NCBI RefSeq assembly: GCF_010669225.1 | Contig: NZ_CP048627.1 | Location: 434,001 to 498,000, forward strand | DNA: 64,000 nt | Source: Megamonas funiformis | GTDB taxonomy: Bacteria; Bacillota; Negativicutes; Selenomonadales; Selenomonadaceae | Reading direction: 5' to 3' | Part shown: piece after piece, positions 57,335-64,000 of the stretch | How the letters are laid out: every line of letters begins with the position of its first letter | Numbering within the stretch: position 1 is the first letter of the stretch | Notes under the pieces: model-generated | Told to the model about the DNA's origin: nothing | The model's input: only the letters and a program-made list of their open reading frames with translations | The model's database searches: none | Made by a program: the position numbers and the translations under genes

Positions 57335-58600
57335 ATGCCTAGAAAAAATCAGGGAACAAGACCACATGTTGTTATTCTTGGAGCAGGTTTTGGTGGAATT
57401 AAAGCTGCAAAATTATTAGCAGACAAAGATGTAGATGTTACTATTGTTGATAAACATAACTATCATTTATTCCAACCGCTATTATATCAAGTATCGACAT
57501 CTATTTTATCTGAAGATGAAATTTCTTATCCAATTCGTGCATTTTTCCAGAAAAATGAAAACATCGATTTCTTTATGGCAGAAGCTACAGGATTTGATCC
57601 TGCAAATAAAATTGTAAAAACTAGTCATGGGGATATCAGCTATGATTATTTAATTATTGCTACAGGTGCTACTACAAATTATTTTGGTATGAAATCTGTA
57701 GAAGAACATTCTTATCCAATGAAAACTTTACGCGAAAGCACATTACTTCGCAATCATCTTATTCGTACATTTGAACGTGCTTCTCGTGTAGAAAATGATA
57801 AAGATTTGAAAAAAGCACTTATGACAATTATGATTGTTGGTGGCGGCCCTACTGGCGTTGAAGAAGCAGGTGCTATTTCTGAACTTGTATATAAATGCAT
57901 GAAAAAAGATTATCATAATCTTAATATGAATGATGTTGATATTAAATTAATCGAAGCTACTGATAAACTTTTACCAATGATGCCAGAAGCTCTTCGCAAT
58001 AATACAGTAGATGTATTAAGAGGTAAAAAAGTAGATGTTCGTTTAAATACTCAAGTTAGAGATTATGATGGCGAATATATCACATTAAAATGTGGTGAAA
58101 AAGAAGAAAAAATTAGAACTCGTACTGTAATTTGGGCAGCAGGCGTTAAAGCTCAGCCAGTTGTAGCAACTCTTGGTGCTGAAGTTGACCGTGCAGGCCG
58201 TGTAATTGTAGAAAAAACAACACAGGTAAAAGGATTCCCAGATATTTATGCTATTGGTGATAGCGCTCATTTTGAACAAGATGGTCGTCCACTTCCAACA
58301 ATTGCACCAGCTGCATATGAAGCTGCAGAAACTACAGTAAAAAATATTATGCATGCTATTAAAGGTGAAGAACAAGAAACTTTCGTTTACAAAGATTTAG
58401 GTAGCATGGCAACAATCGGTGCAGGTGACGCTGTAATGTTCAAAGGCGTTATGAAATCTAAAGGTTTATTTGCATGGATTGCTTGGATGGCAGTACATGT
58501 ATTGAGACTTGCTGGTCCATTAACAAACTGCACAGTTATCTTTAAATGGGTTATGAACTACTTCTTCGGTGTTCGTATGGCTCGTATTGTAAGAGACTAA
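57335..58600 (+). CDS. ndh: Type II NADH dehydrogenase (NDH-2)
   Basis: 421 residues. FAD-binding VVILGAGFGGIKAAKLL at the N-terminus, the HNYHLFQPLLYQVST quinone/FAD segment, the NADH-binding GGGPTGVEEAGA near 170, and IYAIGDSAHF near 300. A C-terminal amphipathic region (LFAWIAWMAVHVLRL) anchors it to the membrane. It passes electrons from NADH to the quinone pool without proton pumping. GGGGGAGAT precedes the ATG. Regulation by the redox repressor Rex is indicated by the upstream operators. Confidence 0.95.
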   Translation: MPRKNQGTRPHVVILGAGFGGIKAAKLLADKDVDVTIVDKHNYHLFQPLLYQVSTSILSEDEISYPIRAFFQKNENIDFFMAEATGFDPANKIVKTSHGDISYDYLIIATGATTNYFGMKSVEEHSYPMKTLRESTLLRNHLIRTFERASRVENDKDLKKALMTIMIVGGGPTGVEEAGAISELVYKCMKKDYHNLNMNDVDIKLIEATDKLLPMMPEALRNNTVDVLRGKKVDVRLNTQVRDYDGEYITLKCGEKEEKIRTRTVIWAAGVKAQPVVATLGAEVDRAGRVIVEKTTQVKGFPDIYAIGDSAHFEQDGRPLPTIAPAAYEAAETTVKNIMHAIKGEEQETFVYKDLGSMATIGAGDAVMFKGVMKSKGLFAWIAWMAVHVLRLAGPLTNCTVIFKWVMNYFFGVRMARIVRD

Positions 58601-58611
58601 TATATATTAAA

Positions 58612-58650
58612 AATACTTCTGATTGTTTTTAATCAGAAGTATTTTTTATT
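58612..58650 (+). terminator. Terminator of ndh
   Basis: 13-bp stem AATACTTCTGATT/AATCAGAAGTATT followed by TTTT. Confidence 0.88.
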
Positions 58651-58678
58651 TTAACAAAGAGAAAGGAATTTATGCTAA

Positions 58679-59835
58679 ATGCGTAAACAAAAAATTATTG
58701 GCATTGTAATAATTATAGTTATTGTTTTAGCAATATTAGGGATTAATAATCGAAGTATTTTTAATGATGATGAGCAAGTCATACAAGATAAGCAACAAAT
58801 TAAGCAAGAGAATTTAACTATTGATGAAAAAGTAGACAAAACAGTTGAGTCTATGTCCCAAACAGAAAAACTTGGACAAATGGTGATGATTGGTATTCAA
58901 GGGACAAAAGTTGATGATGATAGTTTATATATGTTAAATCAGTACCATATGGGTGGCGTGATTTTATTTGATAGGAATATGGAAAGTCCTGAGCAAGTAA
59001 AACAATTAACATCAGATTTACAAGCTCAATCAAATGAAAAAGTTCCTTTATTTATCGGTATAGATGAAGAAGGTGGAGATGTAGTGCGTATGGCAGAAAA
59101 ATTGACGCCACCTCCATCACAAAAAGAAATTGGGGCAACAGGTGATATTGAGCAAGCTAAAACATGGGCTATAAAAACAGCTAAATCACTAAAAGATATG
59201 GGCATCAATGTGAATTTTGCGCCAGTTGCTGATGTAGGTTCTAATGATAAACGTTCATATAGTATAATACAAATACAGTAATAGATTTTGTAAGAGCAGC
59301 GACTGAGGGCTATCAACAAGAAAATATTATATATAGTTTGAAACATTTTCCAGGCATAGGAAAGGGAAGAGTGGACTCTCATGTAGATAGTTCTAGCATT
59401 GATGTTGCAAAAGAAGTTTTAATGGCAGAAGATATTCTTCCATTTAAAACTATTATTGATGGAAATGAACCGAATGATTATTTTATCTTGGTATCACATT
59501 TAAAATATCCTGCACTTGATGAAGAATATCCAGCTAGTTTATCTTCAAAAATCATGACTGATTTATTGCGCAATGAACTTGGATATAAAGGTATAATCAT
59601 TACTGACGATATGGAAATGGGTGCAGTAGCAAATCATAATGATTTTAGGTCAATTGGTGTAAAAGCTGTAAAAGCTGGTGCAGATATCGTGCTTGTTTGC
59701 CATGAGTATAAACATCAACAAGAAGTATATCTTGGTCTATTGGACGCTGTTAATAGTGGTGAAATTAGTCAAGAGCGTATAGATGAATCTGTAAAAAGAA
59801 TTATCAAAGTGAAATTATTACATTTATATCAATGA
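58679..59835 (+). pseudogene. GH3 beta-N-acetylhexosaminidase-like gene, frameshifted
   Basis: The first part (58679-59281) has an N-terminal membrane anchor (IIGIVIIIVIVLAIL) and a GH3 start (MSQTEKLGQMVMIGIQG, GIDEEGGDVVRM, NVNFAPVADVGSNDKRSYS). The frame then ends. The family sequence resumes in the -1 frame with TVIDFVRAATEGYQQENI, KHFPGIGKGRVDSHVDSS (catalytic KHFPG region), IIITDDMEMGA and a normal end at 59835. A single base is missing around 59264-59268. Intact relatives remove N-acetylglucosamine in peptidoglycan turnover (NagZ-like). Either a recent pseudogene or a sequence error; no other lesion is seen. Confidence 0.88.
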
Positions 59836-59868
59836 TATAATTTAGCATAAAATATAAAATGGATAATA

Positions 59869-59908
59869 AAAAAGGATAGATAGAAGATTTTTCTATTTAT
59901 CCTTTTAT
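59869..59908. terminator. Bidirectional terminator between the GH3 gene and the histidine kinase
   Basis: Stem AAAAGGATAgATAGAA with TTCTATtTATCCTTTT, A-run and T-run on either side. Confidence 0.85.
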
Positions 59909-59924
59909 TTATATAGAGTTATTT

Positions 59925-61184
59925 TTAGTTAGTAAATTTTACAATAAAAGTAATTTTACCTTTATTATAACTGACTTTTATGGTGCCTTTTAATAATTTT
60001 ACAAGTTCTTCTGCAATGGAAAGTCCGATACCATAACCTGCTTTTTCACTGCTATGAGAAGTATCTTCACGGTAAAATCTTTCAAAAAAACGCGAGTAAT
60101 CAATATTTTTGCCATCGATATAATCATTGGTTACAGATAAAGTTACTGTTTTTTTAGATTGAGATAATTTTACTTCGACAAGACCTTTATCATCACAATA
60201 TTTTACTGCATTATCGATAAGAATATTTACTAATTCATATAGATATTTATATTCAGATAAAATAGAGACATCAGGTTTAACTTGATATTTTAAAGATTTT
60301 TCTTGGTCTGTAGCCATTTGTTGGAAAGATTTAGCCACTTCAATGGTTATTTCAGAAAAATTAGTAGAAGTAAAACAAAGATTTTCTGTAGAGTATTCGC
60401 TCATTTTGGATAAGGTGATTAATTCATTAATCAATTTAGATAAGCGTTGTATCTGTTTTAAAATATTTTCTGTCCATTGATTTTTGCCGTTGATTAGCTC
60501 AATAGCTTCTGTGTTGGCTGAAATTATCGCTATAGGCGTTTTCAATTCATGACCAGCATTAGTGATAAATCTTTTTTGATTTTCCATATTGCGAATGAAT
60601 GGTTTTATCGCTAGTTTACTTAAAATTGCTAAGATGATGATATAGAGAATAATACACACTAGACCTAATTCAATAGAATCTTGGATAAAGTCTTGGATTA
60701 TAGCCATATCACGAGTACAGTCCATAATGACAATTAAGGTATCATTATTTGGCAATTTTGTAATTTGATAAGCATAGCTAGCACGGTCTTTTTTGAAAAT
60801 ACCATTACTTTTATCTTTTTGTACAGCCATTTGTGCATATTGAATGGCTTCTGTTTCTGTAAAAGCAGCGATATTTTTTATATTTATTTCTTTTATATAA
60901 TTTTGGTCATCTACAAGAACACTAAAATAGCGGAGCTGGTAGGGAAAATCAGGTGTATCTCCTGTCCAATCCGTTTCACTAAACCATGTAGTATTTGGTG
61001 GTAATTTATGTTCAGAAATTCTTCCATTATTTTGGGAAATATAGATAAGAAATGAATCAATCTGAGCATTTATTCTGATATAAGCTACACTTGTGACAAG
61101 ACTTAAGGCACCAATAACAATAATTGTTACTGTAGCGGTAGAGATTAAGATGAATTTTCGGCGAAGTTTTTTTATTACATTCAT
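59925..61184 (-). CDS. Sensor histidine kinase
   Basis: 419 residues. TM1 (about 12-35), an extracytoplasmic sensor region of about 130 residues, and TM2 (about 168-190) precede the catalytic core. The phosphorylated His is in FITNAGHELKTPIAII (near 214), the N-box in VNILIDNAVKY and the G-box in GYGIGLSIAEEL. No HAMP domain is obvious. It is the last gene of an operon with its response regulator (22-base gap) and a small alarmone synthetase. The signal is unknown. Confidence 0.93.
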   Translation of the reverse strand: MNVIKKLRRKFILISTATVTIIVIGALSLVTSVAYIRINAQIDSFLIYISQNNGRISEHKLPPNTTWFSETDWTGDTPDFPYQLRYFSVLVDDQNYIKEINIKNIAAFTETEAIQYAQMAVQKDKSNGIFKKDRASYAYQITKLPNNDTLIVIMDCTRDMAIIQDFIQDSIELGLVCIILYIIILAILSKLAIKPFIRNMENQKRFITNAGHELKTPIAIISANTEAIELINGKNQWTENILKQIQRLSKLINELITLSKMSEYSTENLCFTSTNFSEITIEVAKSFQQMATDQEKSLKYQVKPDVSILSEYKYLYELVNILIDNAVKYCDDKGLVEVKLSQSKKTVTLSVTNDYIDGKNIDYSRFFERFYREDTSHSSEKAGYGIGLSIAEELVKLLKGTIKVSYNKGKITFIVKFTN

Positions 61185-61206
61185 GATAGATACACTCTTT
61201 AATTAT

Positions 61207-61875
61207 TTATTTTTTTGTAAGTAAAAAATCTTGTCCTTTTTGCCCGAAAATTTGAATATCGGCATTGATGGCTTCTAATTTTTCGCGTAAATAAGAGATA
61301 TATATCCATACTATATTTTCATCAGCATCTATTTCATCAGCCCATATTGCAGAAAATATATGATTAGTGGATAATGATTTATCCATATTAGTCATGAAAA
61401 GCTTCATTAATTTAGTTTCTTTGTGATTTAAACTTATGGAGTTTTTGCAAGACAAATTTTGTTCTTCGATATTTAAATGAACAGAGCCAGCAGATAGAGT
61501 CAGTGGTGAAAATTGCGTATTTCTGCGAGTTAAAGAGCGTATACGAGCTAATAATTCGCCAACAGAAAAAGGCTTCATTAGATAATCATCAGCGCCAGCA
61601 TCAAGTCCTGTAATGCGGTCATCTATTTCTGATTTAGCTGTCAGCATAATCACGGGTGAAAGATTTCCTTTTTGGCGGATTATTTTTAATGCGTCAATTC
61701 CGCTCATTTTAGGCATCATAATATCGAAGATTAGGCAATCATATACATTTTCTAAGGCTTTTTTCATAGCGGCTTGACCATCATAAACGCTATCTACATC
61801 ATAGCCTGAATGTTGTAAAATTGCAGTCAAAGCACTAGACATATCTTTTTCGTCTTCAGCTAATAGTATTTTCAT
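61207..61875 (-). CDS. OmpR-family response regulator
   Basis: 222 residues. Receiver domain 1-120 with acidic pair EDE (7-9), phospho-acceptor Asp51 in LIFDIMMPKMSG and Lys in LMKPF. The C-terminal winged-helix DNA-binding domain (about 128-220) is shorter and more divergent than usual (SLNHKETKLMKLFMTN, VWIYISYLREKLEAI). It pairs with the adjacent histidine kinase. AAGGAG precedes the ATG; the alarmone synthetase gene ends 29 bases upstream. Confidence 0.93.
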   Translation of the reverse strand: MKILLAEDEKDMSSALTAILQHSGYDVDSVYDGQAAMKKALENVYDCLIFDIMMPKMSGIDALKIIRQKGNLSPVIMLTAKSEIDDRITGLDAGADDYLMKPFSVGELLARIRSLTRRNTQFSPLTLSAGSVHLNIEEQNLSCKNSISLNHKETKLMKLFMTNMDKSLSTNHIFSAIWADEIDADENIVWIYISYLREKLEAINADIQIFGQKGQDFLLTKK

Positions 61876-61904
61876 AAAGATACTCCTTATTTTTTATAAT
61901 GTAG

Positions 61905-62525
61905 TTAATTTTCAGCGTTGATTAAATTTCTAATAGTTTGCATAGAAACATCACAAGCTGCTAATTCATCAGCGCAACGTTTTAATTCTTTTACGATTAA
62001 TTCTGGATTTTTGATGTCATGTTTATATTTCATTTGATGTTCTAGACTAGCCCAGCTATCCATAGCAATGGTGCGAACTTGAATTTCAGCAAAAAATTTA
62101 CCAGGGTTATTGCCTAGAATATCTTCATAGGGAGCAGTGATTTCAACTATTAAATGATAACTTCTATAACCATTTGGTTTTACATTTTTTATATAATCTT
62201 TTTCTTTGATTATTTTTAAATTAGGAAGAGATTTTAAATAATCAATGTTTTTGTAGATATCATCAATAAAGCGACAGATGATACGAATACCGATGGCATC
62301 TTGAATATCATGTAGAGCAGAATAAGTTGTCTGCGGTAGATTTTTGCGAGTGCATTTTTCAAGCATGCTATCTTTATTTTTTACACGATAAATCAAGTGT
62401 TCATAGGCCTTTTCGCCACTTTTTTGCACTTCCATATCATTATAAGTTTTTATCTGTGAAATTATATTATCTAAAATTATATTGAGAGTTGGTTCATATT
62501 TTCCGTAAATATTAAAGTGGGTCAT
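61905..62525 (-). CDS. Small alarmone synthetase (RelQ/YjbM-like GTP pyrophosphokinase)
   Basis: 206 residues from ATG 62525, preceded by GCAGGTGAT. Only the RelA/SpoT synthetase domain is present: IGIRIICRFIDDIYK, KPNGYRSYHLIVEI and FAEIQVRTIAMDSWASLEHQMKY. The hydrolase, TGS and ACT domains of long Rel proteins are absent. It makes (p)ppGpp or pGpp from GTP/GDP and ATP. It is first in an operon with a two-component system, a suggestive link between alarmone production and an external signal (inference). Confidence 0.92.
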   Translation of the reverse strand: MTHFNIYGKYEPTLNIILDNIISQIKTYNDMEVQKSGEKAYEHLIYRVKNKDSMLEKCTRKNLPQTTYSALHDIQDAIGIRIICRFIDDIYKNIDYLKSLPNLKIIKEKDYIKNVKPNGYRSYHLIVEITAPYEDILGNNPGKFFAEIQVRTIAMDSWASLEHQMKYKHDIKNPELIVKELKRCADELAACDVSMQTIRNLINAEN

Positions 62526-62566
62526 GACTATCACCTGCTTTGAATTTATCAATTTGATTATTTAGA

Positions 62567-62630
62567 GAAAATGCCCCCTAAATAGAAAGCAAAATATTTG
62601 CTTTGCTATAAGGGAGCATTTCTAAATAAA
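62567..62630 (-). terminator. Terminator of mdh
   Basis: Long imperfect stem: AAATGC(c)CCCT...AAAGC pairs with GCTTTGCTATAAGGGaGCATTT; located between mdh and the alarmone synthetase gene. Confidence 0.7.
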
Positions 62631-62663
62631 TATTTTGTTCCGTTGTAAATTAACTATTGAAAC

Positions 62664-63626
62664 TTATTTTAAAGCTTCAGCTAATTTAGCATTTGTTTCA
62701 CGTGCGGAGCCAACACTTGCGTCGAACATAGCTTGTTCTTTTTCGTTGAGGTCAAGAACAGTAATTTCTTTGATACCGCCTTTACCAAGAACAGCAGGAA
62801 CACCAGCGCAAACGTCATGTTCGCCATATTCGCCATCGAGGTAGCAAATGCTGGAGATTGTAAGACCGCTGTCTTTAGCGATTGCTTCTGCCATAGTAGC
62901 AGCAGTTGTACCAGGAGCGTACCAAGCGGAAGTACCGAGTAAGCTTGTTAAAGTACCGCCACCTACTTGAGTAGCATGTTCGATTTCAGCAAGTTTTTCT
63001 TCAGAAAGGAGTTCAGTAACAGGTCTGCCTTTATAAGATGCAAAACGAGTAAGAGGAACCATAAGGTCACCATGAGCACCGATTACCATAGCGTTGATAT
63101 CACGAACTGGGCAACCAATAGCTTGAGCTAAATAGTATTCAAAACGGCTACCATCTAAGAGACCGCTCATACCGATTACACGGTTACGTGGAAGACCACT
63201 GTCTTTAAGTGCAAGGTAAGTAAGAGTGTCTACAGGGTTGGAAACGATGATGAATACTGCTTCTGGAGAATGTTTTAAAGCCTGGTCCATAACACCTTTA
63301 ACGATTTTGGAGTTAACACCGATAAGGTCTGTACGGCTCATACCAGGTTTACGAGGAATACCGGAAGTAATAACTACAACATCGGAGTTTTCTGTTGCTT
63401 TGTAAGCTTCGTCAGCTTTAGAAGCATCATCCATAGGTGCAGTTACACCGATGATTTTAGTGTCGATGTGCATCATCTGTGCAGTCTGCATCATATCCAT
63501 AGCTTTACCTTCGGATACGCCAGGTTTAACATCGAGAAGTACAACTTCTGTTGCAAAATTTTTGAGTGCGAGTACGTTAGCGCAAGTAGCACCTACGTTA
63601 CCTGCTCCGATAACTGAAATTTTCAT
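62664..63626 (-). CDS. mdh: Malate dehydrogenase
   Basis: 320 residues, LDH/MDH family. NAD-binding VIGAGNVGATCA, substrate Arg loop SGIPRKPGMSR (malate-type; lactate dehydrogenases usually read QKPGE), NPVDTLTYLA, and the catalytic His in IGAHGDLMVPLTRF. It interconverts oxaloacetate and malate, here probably in the reductive branch toward fumarate, succinate and propionate (inference). GGGAGATG precedes the ATG. Third-position C and G are more frequent than in neighbours, fitting high expression. Confidence 0.94.
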   Translation of the reverse strand: MKISVIGAGNVGATCANVLALKNFATEVVLLDVKPGVSEGKAMDMMQTAQMMHIDTKIIGVTAPMDDASKADEAYKATENSDVVVITSGIPRKPGMSRTDLIGVNSKIVKGVMDQALKHSPEAVFIIVSNPVDTLTYLALKDSGLPRNRVIGMSGLLDGSRFEYYLAQAIGCPVRDINAMVIGAHGDLMVPLTRFASYKGRPVTELLSEEKLAEIEHATQVGGGTLTSLLGTSAWYAPGTTAATMAEAIAKDSGLTISSICYLDGEYGEHDVCAGVPAVLGKGGIKEITVLDLNEKEQAMFDASVGSARETNAKLAEALK

Positions 63627-63668
63627 AATATGAACATCTCCCTATAATGTGAAAATCTATTCATCTTT

Positions 63669-63697
63669 AGTTTAACTAGATAAAGTTAAAATGTCAA
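63669..63697 (-). promoter_or_regulatory. Promoter of mdh
   Basis: On the minus strand: TTGACA, 17 bases, TAAACT; about 43 bases upstream of the start codon. Confidence 0.65.
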
Positions 63698-63813
63698 TAA
63701 AAATAGGATAAATATTTGTAATTCTATAATAAATTATTACTATTTATACTACTTATTATTTATAGTAATATATAGTTTATTTAGAAGTTATAATTTATTT
63801 GAACTTCTAAACT

Positions 63814-63845
63814 AAAGGCTCTAAGTAAAAAAAACTAGAGCCTTT
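63814..63845 (-). terminator. Hairpin after the serA end
   Basis: Stem AAAGGCTCTA/TAGAGCCTTT with a 12-base loop; a second hairpin TTAGAAGTT/AACTTCTAA follows at 63781-63810. Confidence 0.65.
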
Positions 63846-63858
63846 ACCTTAGAATTTA

Positions 63859-64000
63859 TTAAACTGTATAGTAATTTACAAGTTTAGCATCAAAAATACC
63901 ATCTAAATTTATAATTTGTTGCATAACTGTATCAGGAATTTCGTTATCAATAGTTAAAACCATCATACTAGTACCAGCAATTTTTGTTTTACCAACTTGC
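63859..64000 (-). CDS. serA: D-3-phosphoglycerate dehydrogenase, C-terminal ACT domain (partial)
   Basis: The last 46 codons of a minus-strand gene that continues past the window end. The translation includes GTSMMVLTIDNEIPDTVMQQ and then LDGIFDAKLVNYYTV before TAA, the ending of the regulatory ACT domain of SerA-type phosphoglycerate dehydrogenases. The catalytic part is outside the window, so the assignment rests on this short segment. Confidence 0.7.
   Translation of the reverse strand, partial: QVGKTKIAGTSMMVLTIDNEIPDTVMQQIINLDGIFDAKLVNYYTV

Overview
This is an A+T-rich chromosomal window. Genes are dense on both strands, GTG and TTG starts are common, and convergent genes often share hairpin terminators. 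The gene content points to a diderm Firmicute of the class Negativicutes: an S-layer-homology (SLH) outer-membrane porin sits beside typical Firmicute features such as a T-box leader, cellobiose-type PTS, Rex-like operators and the large 2-hydroxyacyl-CoA dehydratase activase-like protein. A Megamonas- or Selenomonas-like gut anaerobe would fit. That placement is inferred from gene content; no 16S rRNA is present.

Layout. 1-3.7 kb: the end of a carboxymuconolactone decarboxylase-family gene, an SDR oxidoreductase, and an alpha/beta hydrolase remnant cut by IS200/IS605 copy 1, whose tnpB is frameshifted. 3.7-9.3 kb: a 1407-residue activase-like protein, then eight tRNA genes (Asp, Phe, Thr, Gly, three Leu, Glu) behind a near-consensus promoter. 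9.6-15.2 kb: cfa, a DUF362-like gene, bioB with a candidate BirA operator, and the C-terminal remnant of a Dcu C4-dicarboxylate transporter broken by a deletion, by IS200/IS605 copy 2 (intact tnpA and tnpB) and by a 1-base insertion. 15.4-24 kb: a beta-glucan/cello-oligosaccharide locus made of an RpiR regulator, PTS EIIC, SLH porin, EIIB, EIIA, a GH1 phospho-beta-glucosidase and exported GH16 and GH9 glucanases. Together these suggest cleavage outside the membrane, porin passage, PTS uptake and hydrolysis in the cytoplasm. 24-30.5 kb: an AraC regulator, an APC permease and lacZ, flanked by two near-identical 224-bp tRNA-Arg/tRNA-Tyr cassettes.

30.7-36.1 kb: a PanG-like reductase and panB (pantothenate), then a T-box-controlled pheA-aroF pair facing an aroH-AEC transporter pair. 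36.15-36.62 kb holds two diverged inverted copies of a structured intergenic element. 36.6-49.2 kb: a UbiB-family kinase, an exported glucosaminidase, an NCS2 permease, an exported protein of unknown function, tandem DUF4127 proteins, DUF1232, topB and a CNNM/CorC protein with an unusual hairpin between its ribosome binding site and start. 49.3-55 kb: pfkA, an IS3-type insertion that split the pfkA terminator, tcdA, an ftsZ-like gene and nhaA. 55.2-64 kb: an amino-acid ABC permease, an AMIN-type amidase, ndh under two Rex-like operators, a frameshifted GH3 gene, an operon of small alarmone synthetase plus two-component system, mdh and the 3' end of serA.

I saw no CRISPR array, rRNA operon, prophage or replication origin. 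The most interesting unexplained signals are the covarying inverted repeat pair at 36.2-36.6 kb, the hairpin separating Shine-Dalgarno and start at 47.83-47.89 kb, the porin-PTS glucan locus, and the recombination-prone lacZ module between duplicated tRNA cassettes.
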